From Casuarius casuarius (Eukaryota > Chordata > Aves > Casuariiformes > Casuariidae): 64,000 bases of DNA. The stretch is taken from the NCBI GenBank assembly GCA_003342895.1, contig PTFA01000160.1:1548310-1612309 (forward strand). Direction: 5' to 3'. Position numbers and translations under genes: made by a program. Positions 26,887-38,996 of the stretch are shown here, one piece after another. Position 1 is the first letter of the stretch. Each line of letters opens with the position of its first letter. The notes beneath the pieces are model-generated. The model made no database searches. It had not been told where the DNA came from and saw only the letters and a program-made list of their open reading frames with translations.

Positions 26887-27974
26887 GATGCCTCGGCCCC
26901 TATCCGAGACCAGTGCTTGTTGACAGAAGTAATGGGAGGCGTGATGTCCTCTGTCCCTTCTGCTTCCTGAAAGTGCAGCTGTTCCCAGCACTTTCTGCCA
27001 CTTTTGGACTTGGAAGCAGCTCTCACGTCTGGCTGAGCCCAGAGCCAGTGCAGGCTGCTCACCCGGGTGCCATCTCCAGGAAAGCCGGACAGCTCCTAAG
27101 CGGAGTAGCCAAGCACTTGTAGGCTCCAGCCTGTGATCTATCAAGTCTGATTTGTGGTTACTATGGAAATGATGCAAGTGGAAATATGGGGAACTGTAAG
27201 CTTTTGACAGAAGAAGCGAAGACAACAGAAAAGAAGAAGTCTCCACCAGAATATCTTGTGTTGCTGTAAGCAGAGCAACGGGAAGTTTAGAAACAGCAAA
27301 GAAACATGCAAAGCACACACAGTACTGCAATTTGTGAATAAGGCACCTGTAATTCCTAGCAGGGAGCTCCTGATGTCCTCACTGGAGTTTTGCTACACCA
27401 GACTTGACAGAAGTCTTGCCGGCAGATCCAATAAGGAAGCGCAAAATGCAAAAACATCATTTTTGAGCTGAGGAGCTCAATGTGGTCCTCACGTTTGGAC
27501 ATCAAGGAAACCCCATTCTAGGCAGAATTCCCTCCCATCTCTTACTGCTGAACCTGCCATTCCAAAGGAATCATTACTTTGTTTACACCTATTTAAAGAG
27601 GTTTTCTTTTCCCACAACATTTAAGCTGTGGGGTGTGAGTCTCAACATTGTTCTCCAAGGCTCATTCTCCCTGGGCAAAGCCCACCCCTTTCGAACAAAA
27701 AAACCCAACTATCTCATTTCAAACCTCTTCTGGAGCCTCCCTCCGCACAGGTCCCACTGTGATGTTGCAAAGATGGCCAGCAATGAAGCTTTTCAGCGGC
27801 CAGGAGATGAAGGTAGGGAAAAAAATCTTGGAACAATAAGACAATTTTACTCCAGATCCTGTGAATGGCTTTTGCCCATATTTAGCCTGCAAAGTGCTGT
27901 TTGCATGCTACAAAAGCATTTTCAAAACAAGAGGCCGACACAAATATCTGCTTGATTAGTAAAACCAGGGGTTC

Positions 27975-28155
27975 ACGTAGGGAAACATTCTCGACTGGGG
28001 GAGGTGCGAGGCAGGGAATGTATCCGGGGGCGAGGAGATGCGGAGAGGGTGCTACCGAGCGCTGCCCGGGGAGCAGAGCCGGAAGAGCAGCCGCAGCGAG
28101 GGCAGGCAGCGCGCTGGCCCTGGGGAGGGCTGGCCGGGCCGCGCGCTGAGCGGGG
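27975..28155. promoter_or_regulatory. Small CpG-rich patch
   Basis: CpG-dense for about 180 bases (GCCGGGCCGCGCGCTGAGCG region). No splice donor or start codon ties it to an exon. It could be an enhancer-type island. Confidence 0.3.
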
Positions 28156-30099
28156 CAGAAGCCCCTCAGCTCCTAGGAGCTTCACCAGCGCTTCTGAGAC
28201 GCCCACTCTGGCAGCCTCCTTCAAGGTCAGATCCACCAGATCCAGACCGTTATACCCTTCCTCCTGCTCCCTCGCTGCAGCACTACTTAGCTTAACGCTA
28301 ACTTGGGGTGTCGATAGAAGTTGTAAGCTCGTATTTGTACGGTGGATAGACATGCCGTGGATGCCAGGAAAGCTCTGTCTACGTGCGTACTAGAGAAAGG
28401 TAATCAGAGATTCACCAAGTCACAAACCGGAGCGACACAGGGTGAGCCAGCCACCGCCGAGCACCACTCGGGTAGCAAACACGCAAAATCACAACTGCAG
28501 CAAAGGCTTAGCGTCAGCGCGTGCTGCCAGTTCAGTGGGACCATTCATCAGAAAAGGTTATAGGGTAAAGCCAGGTGTCCCCAGATGGCTTTCCGTTCTG
28601 CTGAGGCCAGCAGGCGCTGGGGAGCCCAGCACAGTGCAGGATGGAGCCCTCCGACGTACCGCTGTCAACCAAGCCCTGCAAGAAAGGACGAGGTGCCCCC
28701 AGTCCGTATCTCAGCTTCTCCACGAGCAGGATGACAATAATAACACTTAGCTCACAGGGATGAGGAGAGTTAACGAGGACTTGCAAAGCTCTCTGGAGAC
28801 AGCAGGGACAAGACAGCTATTAATATTATTAATGAACTTCACAAATGTCATTTTTAGACTCAACTATTTTAAGCTCTGCATTGAAACCCTTAGGGAGCAG
28901 CGTACATTCCACATTCATTTCACCGCAGCAGATCCACTTGCTCGATACAATCTGGTGTGCAGTATTGACTGGAAAGGGATTTTAGCGTTTTTCCAACTTG
29001 AGGCTCTTGAAGTCCATGCTGACGATACCCCCAACGTTTATCAGTCACACCTACCACTACACCGTATCACAAGCTGCGATATGGTAAATCGAACACAACA
29101 AACAGGGTCAGTTTTAGAGAGATAGAGTTGCACATTATTAAAAAGGCAGATGAGGAATTAAACCCAAATGAAAAAATACCAGATGCCATAAGAACTACTG
29201 CTCCAGGAAATTAAAAACTCAGGGCTTCCGGTCTCGATTGTTCCATTGTCCTTCTATTTGCAGCCATTCTGTTATTCCAGATTGACACGAATGTAAGCAA
29301 AACCAGAATTTGGCCCCAAGTGCTCTATCACAAATGACCTAACCCTCTCAACATACTTCAGCTCTGCAAACACGACCTTCTGAGAAAACAAAATTACAGA
29401 AAACTGCACCGTGCAAACAAACTGTGGCAGAATCCAGACTGCTGCGCATTTTCTGCAGTGGGGTGGCCTGACCCACGTACTGCCTTTTCACCTGTCCCAA
29501 GACAGCATCTCAGGGTCTGCAGCATTAAGAGGTTCACAGACACCTGTGAATCTCAGTTTTTGTACCATTCAGGTTTATGTGCATGTTTGTTGGCTGAACA
29601 CAGTTTGTGAACAGAGCAGAAACATCTTACAGAAGGTGTCAGCAACTGCAGCCAATGCCAGACAGAAGAGTGAACAGGAAAGAGAAAAAGGTTTCCAACT
29701 GTGAACAGTCACCTTAAGAAGAGGGAAGAGATTTATTCTGCTTATCAAAAATAACTCGGAGGTAGTTTGCGGTTTATCAAAAAGCCAGGAGGAAACGCGT
29801 GCCCAGGATAAGGCGGAGATGGGACCATTCATCGTAGCTCTGCACTGACTAGAAATGGGCAATTTGCGTGGGGCCGGGAGAGGTGATGAACCCCAAGTTT
29901 TCCCTCTGCCATATCGTGCCCAGACCAGACCTATGACAAGTATTCAAGATCTAATTTACTCCAGCAGCATACACACACATGCATACACGGAGCTCATCAC
30001 CAACTGCATTTCAGCTACTGGTTGTGTGTGCATATATAAATAACCCCGCGTATCTGGGCACACACGTCCATTTTGGGGCCGTGCCCGCAGAGCGGCCAC

Positions 30100-30160
30100 A
30101 CGCAGCCTTGACGCGCGCGTGTGCCTGCGAGGCTGCGAAACGCGTGTGTGCCTGGCCACG
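30100..30160 (+). repeat. CpG-containing alternating purine-pyrimidine stretch
   Basis: Contains GACGCGCGCGTGTGCC and GCGTGTGTGCC blocks about 25 bases apart. It is Z-DNA prone and lies about 350 bases downstream (minus strand) of the STARD8 exon donor, so within its intron. Confidence 0.45.
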
Positions 30161-30482
30161 CGCCAGCAGCTTTCCGCAGCAAGCGGCACCCCTCCCTGTC
30201 CTCCGAAGGGAGCTGCTGGCTTCGGGACACTATGAATAACGTGACTAGTATACAGGGGGTACACAGCGCACACAGACATATGTATCTGCACGTGGGCCAT
30301 CCCAAATTAACCTTTCCACACGTGCGTGCGGCACAGGCGTGACATCCCTCCAGATCAGGCACCAGACACAAACTCAAGCACCACTTGAGACGCCTCCCCC
30401 AACCATCCCGCCTGGCTGCTTTTCCTGGAAATTAAAAGGGTGGCCGAAAGCCTGGACACAATTTAAATAGACAGTTTCTTAC

Positions 30483-30527
30483 CTTGGCTCTTTTGAAGCA
30501 AGCCCAGAAAAAATCCAGTAACGGCAT
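30483..30527 (-). CDS. STARD8: STARD8 alternative first coding exon (15 codons)
   Basis: The minus strand reads ATG at 30527-30525, then MPLLDFFWACFKRAK, and ends in phase 0 at an AAG/GTAAGA donor (GT at 30482-30481). This matches from memory the N-terminus of the long human STARD8 form (MPLLD-FWACF plus basic residues), which precedes the SAM domain. The start is supported by an in-frame TAG 19 codons upstream and a G at -3. The exon sits at the downstream edge of a CpG island, as a first exon should. The short hydrophobic-aromatic start with a cysteine could be a membrane or partner contact, but that is speculation. The exon is too short to appear as an ordinary open reading frame. The next exon is not in the window. 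Confidence 0.82.
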
Positions 30528-30770
30528 GACGGACAGAGCGGCCGGGAGGACACGCGGAGCAGCCTTCCTGCACGCCGGCGGCTAGACGGCGGCGCTCGCC
30601 CCGGCCCCGGGGAGAGCCCACCCCGCCAAGCCCACGAGCTGCTCCTTGCAGCACATCGCGGCTGGGCGAGACCTAGCGAGGACAGAGCTGCTGCGGCACA
30701 GAGGGAGGGAGGGACGAGAGGAGGGCGCGCTGCCCGGGAGGCGGGCCGAAGCATTCAAACCCTGCACCGT
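30528..30770 (-). promoter_or_regulatory. CpG-island promoter and 5' UTR of the STARD8 exon at 30.5 kb
   Basis: CpG-dense sequence directly upstream, on the minus strand, of the 15-codon STARD8 first exon. It has GC-box-like motifs (GGAGGCGGGCC near 30738) and no TATA box at a clear position. The 5' UTR probably starts within it; the exact start site cannot be set. Confidence 0.65.
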
Positions 30771-33700
30771 TATTCAGTTGGTTACGAACGGGCTTGCATT
30801 GCAGTCGAATTCCCTGAAGATTGCGAGTTTTAAAAAGAGACAGGCTTTTCCTCCTGACTCTTTAATGCACCATGCAGCATCGCCATCCCCGGGCGGCTGG
30901 GGAGAGCGAAGGGAAAGAAGGACCCACGCAGCAAAAGGAACGGGAGTTTCACTGTCAAAGACACATGTAGGACATTGGAAATCCAAGCCCCAGATGGTTT
31001 AGATTTTCACTGCAACCCCTGCTCCAGCTCATCAGCACCAGTCGCAGATGCACTCTCACAGAGCTCTCAGTACTTCTCTCTCCAAGGGATAAACAGTACC
31101 CGGAGCTGCTAACGCTTCCGTCCCTGGATGCCCCCGCCGCAGCCCGCAAGCCCTTAGCGCTCAGCTGGAGCCACTTTCATTGCAGCCACAGTGGGAAACG
31201 AGTTCTCCTGCAGGGCAGCTGGCAGCGGCTCTGCGAGCCTGCAATTGTGGCCATGGCTGGGAGAAAACTGGAGGGGGAAAAAAAATCACAATCAAACATG
31301 GCCCGGCCATTCATTTCAACTCTATTCACAGCTCCTTATCTTCCTTCTGCAAACATTTGTGCAAGCTTAGCATTTGTTCACAAGAAAGACCATAATAAAA
31401 GGAAGTGCCACAAACTTTTGTGCAAGTAATAAGTACACAAGCCTTCCAGTTAGAAGTCTCTTGTAGACGCATAAGAAAAGCACCAATTTGTGATTTAAGG
31501 GATCTATTTCAAAACAAGCTACAGCAAGTTGATCAGCAGTCACACCAGGGCTAAGCCGCATTTCTGAAGACCAGTCAGTAAATAACCAGCCACTCTACAA
31601 CACACCTCCTGCTCGCTCCTCATCCCCCGGCTGCCGCGCGGCTCCACACAAGCAAGTAACGAATCCACAACGTGCAGCACACGGGCCAACCCCGGATCCA
31701 CGCAACACACACGGCAGGACTAGAACATGTGCTGTTATTTATGAGCTGGGTGCCCAGCTCTCTACCAGCAATATGTCACTTGTATTTTAATACCTCGGCA
31801 GATGCTGCACGCAGCAGCTGAGCCCTCTGCCAAATGTCAGCAAACGCTGTTGATCACAGACAGACCAGGACGTAGCACGGGAGCCCATCTGAAACAGCGC
31901 GGGGGTCCCAGCAGACCGCTCCTGCCCGCCCTGGGGCTGGGAGGGCTGGTGGGGAACAGCCTCCGCGTTTCCCTCTCCTTCACCAGCTCTCCAGACTGCC
32001 CTGCCACGTCCGCACAAGGGCCAGGAGGCTGCTCCACCCCGGGCACCGCAGCCTGAATGCGGTCCCCGACGAGGGGAGCCAGGACCAGCAGGAGAAGGTG
32101 GCGGTGGAGCACACGGGACCTGGCTCCCGCGCCGCGCTCAACAGCTCCGGCTGGCGCGAGCAGCAGAGGCCGGGCAGAGCAGCTGGGCGGGCACAGGGAC
32201 GTCCCGAGGCGCACGGCATCCCTGCGGCACCTGGCATCGCCACCTCGGAGGGGAAAAGGCCGCGTCAGATCCCAAATCTCCGTTAGGGAATGGAGCGTGG
32301 GCTGCTCCTGGAAGCGAACGTTTCGGGCCTTTGCATCATAGCTATCAGGGAAAAGGGCAGAAAATATTCCAAGATCAACTTGATTTCCTTTACCAGTTTC
32401 ACACCAGTCTCACTAGATGATGCTGGCTGAGGTGGCTGGAACAGCCATCGCTGCCTCTCTGCCTTGGGCCACACCGGTGCCGTGCAAGGCCCTACGGAGC
32501 AGCAACTGCCTGTGAGCAAACTCCCTCCAGAGGATCTCAGACCCCCTGGGCTCCACGACGTGGAGCTGTGGGGGGAAACTCACCTCTAAAACCTCTGCTT
32601 TGCTACCTGTGACACGTGCAGCAAGGGCCCACGTGTCCGTTAACACGGAGTCCTCCCCAGCCTCACCGACACTCTCACTGCAAAGCGGAGACAGTGGTCA
32701 CAGCACATCAGAAAAGGGGGGACAGAACAGTGACAGCAGGGGACACGCAAGATCCTTACTGAGGCCCCTCTCCATCTATTTTTTTAATTAAAACAAGCAC
32801 TGAACAAAGTACAAGCAAGCAAAGTGGTCAAAGTCACGGAAGGCGACAGAAGACCACAAAGCAGGAGCAGGGCTGGTGAAGCTGCACCTCCTTGCAAGAA
32901 GATGGCCCTGTCTCAAGCATGACAGCTACCTCCATACGTATCCCACAGACCCCTCCAGGACTCCCCGGTCTGCACAGCTACCGCTGAGGGATGGGAGCCC
33001 AGGGACTCGGGGGCACGCAGCAGGCGAGGGTCCCGCTGCACAGGACACCCTTCGGGCTGCTGCCCGGCGGCATTAACATTCCTCCCGCGGCAGGCACGCG
33101 GGCTATGTCGTTCCCAGGCATCAGTTCCAGTTGCCTCCCTCCATCTCCCCCTTGCTCATTCCTCAGCTCGCATTTTGGCACCAGTCCCGGACCTGGCACT
33201 GACCACAGCTGCTTTATGGTCTTTCCTGGTTTACTGGGCCCAGCTCAGCCAGAGCTGCATAGATGCAAAGGCACAGCATAGCCTGAGCTTTGAGTGTTGT
33301 CCCCTTTCTTCTCCTTTAGACAACCAGGGCTGAGAAGACAGTTCATTGCTTGGGTACACCTCACCCGTGGTCATCTTTCCTGGCAACCATTTTACCTGTA
33401 AAAGGGTATGCATACGAGTTACATCCACATACCACTGTCTGACAGTCACCAGTGCCCCGTAAGTTACCCCTCCCTGCCTCAAGGGCTACCCTTTTCTTTC
33501 CTGCGGACTTGCAAATACTTCCCTGTGGTGGGTGAAGGCAGTTGGACAGAACACACATCTCCAAACCACCCCACCAGCTCACTCAGTACAGGTGCACCAG
33601 AGGGCTTTTTTTAAACTCACAGGTGAATCCCATCACGGCAGAGCTGCTGCAAGGCATCACCACTGTTTGCTACGTGATCCTGCACAAGGCATTCGCCAGC

Positions 33701-36700
33701 CCTTCTTCACTCCAGACCACCTAGAGTAACTTCGACATTTCTTGCAGTCGTTGCCTTAGCAGAGCTGAGGCACACGATCACAGCCGGATGCAGAGCCCAG
33801 GCCTGGAACAGCAGGGTTTGGTGTGTGCAAAATACGCCGACAGACCAGGAAGCGGGCAGGGGGATTTACGTGCATGACTGGCCGGGTGGGACCCAGACCT
33901 CCTGTCCTCCAGCACGGTCTCCGTACAGGAGGCACGTTCATTCGTTTCCTTTTTAACCAACACCAGGGGTTAAGCTAATTTTCTAAAGGAAGGACTCCTT
34001 GCGAAGAGCAGACACAATTCTGGGCCGGCTTCCATTCTCGTTTCCTCTCGGTCTTGTCACTTTTTCCATTTGGGGCCACCTGGTTAGCGGCTGCGCTGTG
34101 CTTCAGGAGGCAAAGTGCTAGCGGGGCAGGTAGTCGCACTTTCCAGATAGCACATGCAACCCATCAGGTGGCAACAGGCATTCATAAGCTGTGATAGACT
34201 GATGGAGATATCTGCTCCTCCCAGAAAAATCCTTGCTGAAAGGGTGAGAGCCACAAAACTTTAAGCACAACTCTGCTGGCCCACTAGAAATGCACTGGCA
34301 GAGAAGCGACACAAGCAAGCACCTAATTCCTATCACAGCAATCTGTGAAACAAGTCCCATTTCCACTTCCTAATAAATAAATTAAATTATCAGTGCAAAC
34401 AGAAGGGAGACAAAGCACAGAGACTTCTGCATATTTTTGTAGCTTCTTCCTATCTAGTCATCCAAAAAGCATTCAGGTAGTTTTAAATGTAGGATCCATC
34501 TTCTGCATGCCAGGATATTATCCTCAGCAAGATTAGGTCTTGAGTACTGGATCCACTGCAGAGTGGCTGAAACATGTACACACAGTTTTCCAAAGTCAAC
34601 ATTTCCCACAAAGTGATACCAAGACACAGGCTCCCTTGTTGCACATGTCTCTTCACAACATTTCCAATGTACCTGCTCTTTAGGTATCTACCCTACTGAA
34701 AAGACAAAAGCAATTTCTGTTAATTCTATATATACTGTATATTCTGTACACACACCACTATCACCTCCAGATTTACATAAGAGTCTATTTTAAGTCAGAG
34801 TCCATTTTAAATGGGAGGTTCTAAAGGGAATGACATACTATACAAACTGAAGAGGGTTCACACAGCCTAATACCAGCTGTGCCCCATCTGCTGCCCACGC
34901 TGTCCAAACGCAGTTTGGTCCACCAAGACACTCACCAACCGAACCTAATACTGCAAATAGACATCTTGCTTTCTCCCTTATCTATAGGACAGAGCTGGTA
35001 TTTCGGTCATCATCCAGAGGATCCGACGTCACCTTTGAACATGCCTGTGGCCAGTGAGCTATTTCTATCCCACTGATGAGCTATTATCATCACTGCTGCT
35101 GCTCAATAGCGCTCAGGCACCGTATTAATAACAGTTACAGGCTGGCAGCCTTCCAGATGATGTCCCTCTCTGGCAAGACAAGCAGTTGTCACTGCTGGTA
35201 CCGCTCCCAAGGGTCAGCCCCACTTCTGCTGGTAAACATGGGGTGTCTGAAGAGGTGTGAGCATTAGGCACGCTGTTCCTCAGAAGCAAACAGCTCCAGC
35301 AAATCATTAACATGCAGTGATTTTCCACTTTCTGCTGTGAACAGGCATTTCCCAGAGGTCAGGAAGAGAGCAGCTACTTGCAGAGCAAGCATTTGCCATA
35401 TTAGCATAGCAGGAACACTAACCCTTTTATTTTAATAATGCCGAATTGATAGGCGGGTGCTGAAAGACTCCAGCGCTGGAAGCACAGAACATGAGGGTGT
35501 GACACAGGATGGCGAGAGAAGAAGGGGGTGGAGAAGTGTAAAACTCGCTGCCCACATGAAGCGTCACCCCACCGGGGTTGGTAGAGAACATGCCTTTCCA
35601 GCAACAGCGCTTAACTCTTGCTGTGCTGGGTGACTAGTCCCTCTGCCAGGGCAGACGACGTGAGATGCTTTGCAGACCCTGCTCTACGCAGCAGGAACAC
35701 CAGGTGTGTGGGACACCTCGCTCCTTGCTAGTCCGGTGGCGAAGCCGATTTGGGTTCGAGCCGCAGTGCCATTCCCAGCACCGACGTCAGTGCTGACCAG
35801 GTGATGCTGGGTCCCTGTCCAGAAAGGCCAAAGTTCTCCATTTAAACTTCACCACAGCAGTGCTGGTTTTCACACAGATGCACATACCCAGACGGAGATG
35901 TCTCTGGGGTCCATCAGCAGTTTAAACTGGTTTCTCATGACCTTGGCCTCTTCTCCGAGCCTGCAGACAAGGCAGTCAGCAGCGGTTTCTGTGATGAAGG
36001 CACTGGGAACACGGCTGAGCTGCTCTTACTTTAAAACAGCAAAAGGCTTCTCAACGTTAAGAGGAGGGAGATAGCCCCTCACTTCACCCAACTCCCAGCT
36101 GGTCTCCCAGCCACACGAGCTGTCCAAGGAAAGGAACTGGCAGAAGAGGGGACTGGCACATCTTACAACCAGCCTTTCCCGGAGGGATTGTGCCGTGTGG
36201 CCTCCGCACCCAGAGGTGCTGCTGCAGGGGACGGTGAGGCGCGGGGCAGGAAGCAGGGCAGGAGGTGCACCACCAGCACGGTCTCACGGGGCAGAGGAGC
36301 TCTGTGCCAGCCTGCGAAGGTGAGGAGACAGAACGAGGCAGCGGCGGCTGGCAAGGACTGCTTGGTGCCAATGGCAGGAAACCATGAAGGCTGGTTTCCA
36401 GGGACTGACGAGCCATGCTGGCACCTGGATCTCCACAGACTCCTGCCTAATTCTGAGTCCAAGCAAAAGAAAACCTCCAAACACTAAGCTTTGCACTCTA
36501 GTATCGAAGAAGCACAAGACACCACAAAAAGCCTGCTAAGATATGTGAAAGCTGAACAAAACCAAAAAACCACTCTTGTCCCCTGCCATCTCACAGCTCT
36601 GCACCACGGGTGACTCGGTGTGCTCCATCCGTGCTTGCTGCAAGCGTTCCCGAACTCGGTGCCCCTTCGCAGTCTGAGCAGCCAGCCACCAGCCAGCCTC

Positions 36701-38549
36701 CTCGGCAAAGCGGCTGTCCCCACGCAGGGGAGGCAGGAGCGAGCGCCACGCTGCTCCATGAAGTGCCGGGCACTGACTCACAGCCACCTACTGCCGATTT
36801 TCCAATTGACTTCTTGGAAACAAACAGCCTCCCCGAGAGGCAGATCACCTTGCCAAGTCCCCGAGCCCTGTCTGGTGAGCAGACCTGACTGCGCTCCCCC
36901 TTCCCATACCTCGGGCTGTCCTGGGCTTTCTGCGACAGACGTAGGGAGCTCTCCGACTTGTGAGCGTTTTTGCAGGTGATTCTTGGTCAAGAAAAGTTGA
37001 GCAGAGCATCAGAGAAACCTCAGCTCCTCTGGGGCCCAGTGCCAGAGAGGAAGTGAACCACGGAGTGCATCCTTGGCATCTTCAACATTTATCTTAGTTC
37101 CTCCCTCTCCTGGAGACCCACAGGACCAAGTTCCATAACCACTCATCATGAGGGACTTGCTAGAAAGCCTGAATTGCTCCGGATGCTAGCGAGCCTTCTA
37201 GCAGGAATAAATCCGGGTGCAGGGCAACCACTCGAACAAGTAGCTCGATTCTGCACTTAACAGCTGCCCTTACGCACAGCGAGAGGCCAAGCAAGATGTC
37301 AGAGGAAACAGGTGAGAGGAAAACAGTGGCAGAAAATTAAGCGCACAGTCCCACAAGGGTTTTTTCCTCAACTCCACTCTGTACCACAGTCTTTCTGGAT
37401 ATTATTTTTATTTGTACGTACCATGGCAGGCAGGAAGTTAAGCAGATGAAACACACACCCAACTCTTTCTGGCAGAGATCTGCAAAGCTGCTGACAAGAT
37501 ACAGCCAAAACGCTCCAGTTTCCTCAAGCCCAGTTCTACCTGCTCAGGCATTTAAACAAGGTGTCTGGCCAGTTCGTCACGGCAGCGCGAGGAGCACAGC
37601 TGCCGGGGACGCCGCACCGCCTCCAAAGGCAAGATCTGCCCTCGCCCACTGAGGGGGTTCACCCTTCCTCACATTCTCTTTTTTGTTTTGAAATGAGCAC
37701 AAACCTCTTCTCCACAGAGGCCTCCTCACCTTCATGGATATGCACAGACATTTAGCATAGAATAATAGAAGTTTAAGATCACGAATTTTAGATTCAGCCT
37801 TTACTAAGTTGATCTACCAAAGCCATGCCTAACAAGCAGTTTGCCCATCAGGTTTTCCACTTTGCTCTCTATTCCTCTTCTCTTAAAGCTGCTCATCAAA
37901 AATAATCCCAACATGCATGCTCGTCTCCAACACTGCATCTCAGGAACACAGATAAGCCTTTTTTTTTTTTTTGATCAGAGGACAGTCTAAACTGTTTGGT
38001 TTTGATTAGGAGAACAAACAATAAAAATGAAAGTGTTATTTCTTGTCTATTTCTTGTCATTTCTACCACTATCGCTGGTTCCTTAACCCAAGCAAACTGT
38101 GCCTCCGTAGCTTTCTTCTTCTAGGACAACCATTCTTCTTGAGGAGCGGTTAAACCGCTGCTCACCAGTAAGTACCTCCCTGAAAGGGAACGTGCAGCAT
38201 CAAAAGAGAAACTATAAAATGATGATAGTAAAGGAACAGCTTTGGCAAATCCAAGTTCCATTATAAAAGATTATGATCCAACATAATCAAGCTGGACGTA
38301 CATACGCGTACAAACAAAAAGGCCATTTATTGATAAATGAGTTATTTCCAGCAGGGCAGTTACTGCTTCTACTTCGAAGAATGATGGGCAAGCTATTAAT
38401 ATACCAAAAGGGCTTGTGCCATGACCAAAACAAGGGAAAATATCCTGGCCGTTGTCCATAGGGCACAGTGAATCCACCCGGCAAGTGACCCAGGCCTTTA
38501 TTCAGCAGCTGCCGCACAAAACGGGCTTTTGTGCCAGACGACTGCAAGT
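30771..38549. other. Non-coding stretch, probable STARD8 intron or upstream DNA
   Basis: No coding exon was recognised on either strand. GC-rich patches occur at about 31900-32280 and 36180-36330, and a poly(T) run at about 37961-37974. Most open frames here are short and overlap in several frames without any family resemblance. Confidence 0.55.
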
Positions 38550-38965
38550 GGAAAGGGGGGAAGGAGCCTGGCCGTCAAGGGGGCACGCTTCAGAGCGGCT
38601 CTCCTCAAAGCCGGAGGAGCGGAGGGAGACGGGGCCCGGAGCGGAGGCCCTGCTGGGAACAAAACCATTGCGCTGAGCTTCCCCGGCACCTTTCCACTCT
38701 CCCAAGAGCTGCCACCCCTGCAGCTTTTTGGGTGTTTCTCCCCCAAAGAAGAAAGCCAGCCTCAGTGCCGCCCGGCTGCCGCGTGCTAGCCCGGCACGCT
38801 GCACAGGGCCTGGCAGGGCCCGGCGCCTCGCGCTGCCCGCGGGCAGGTGGGGACTCGCTGGGCCCAGCGCTGCCGGCGCGGGAGGGCGCTCGGGGGGCGC
38901 GCTCGCCCGGCGGGAAGCCACGTGCCGCCCCAGCGAGCGGACACCGACTGCTCCAGAGGAAGAGC
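38550..38965. promoter_or_regulatory. Orphan CpG island at 38.6-39.0 kb
   Basis: CpG-dense block inside otherwise ordinary DNA. No exon can be tied to it: the minus-strand donor at its upper edge (TGG/GTAAGG near 38971) lies on the wrong side for a minus-strand first exon. A plus-strand non-coding RNA or an enhancer-type island is equally possible. A perfect TTACGTAA palindrome lies 24 bases beyond. Confidence 0.5.
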
Positions 38966-38988
38966 ATCCCTTACCCACAAGGGGACAA

Positions 38989-38996
38989 TTACGTAA
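38989..38996. promoter_or_regulatory. TTACGTAA palindrome (D-box / PAR bZIP type site)
   Basis: The perfect eight-base palindrome is the optimal target of PAR bZIP factors (DBP, TEF, HLF) and NFIL3 and is also bound by C/EBP proteins. It flanks the CpG island at 38.55-38.97 kb. An isolated eight-base match is expected by chance about once per 65 kb, so function is only a possibility. Confidence 0.25.

Larger units (their letters stand above)
15996..30482. other. Non-coding stretch, probable STARD8 intron
   Basis: No recognised exon on either strand. GC-rich patches occur at about 18690-18850, 23440-24080, 25600-25770 and 27975-28150. Repeats are listed separately. Scans for SAM-domain coding sequence on the minus strand were negative by eye. 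Confidence 0.5.

Noticed and set aside
35725..35770. tRNA-like stretch containing GGGTTCGAGCCGC
   Set aside because: The B-box-like sequence departs from consensus and the A-box-like sequence is about 26 bases away, too close for a tRNA; no cloverleaf could be drawn.
37755..37930. Faint resemblance to a CR1 3' region (CATAGAATAATAGAAG start)
   Set aside because: Only scattered short matches to the remembered consensus; a library search would be decisive and I cannot run it.
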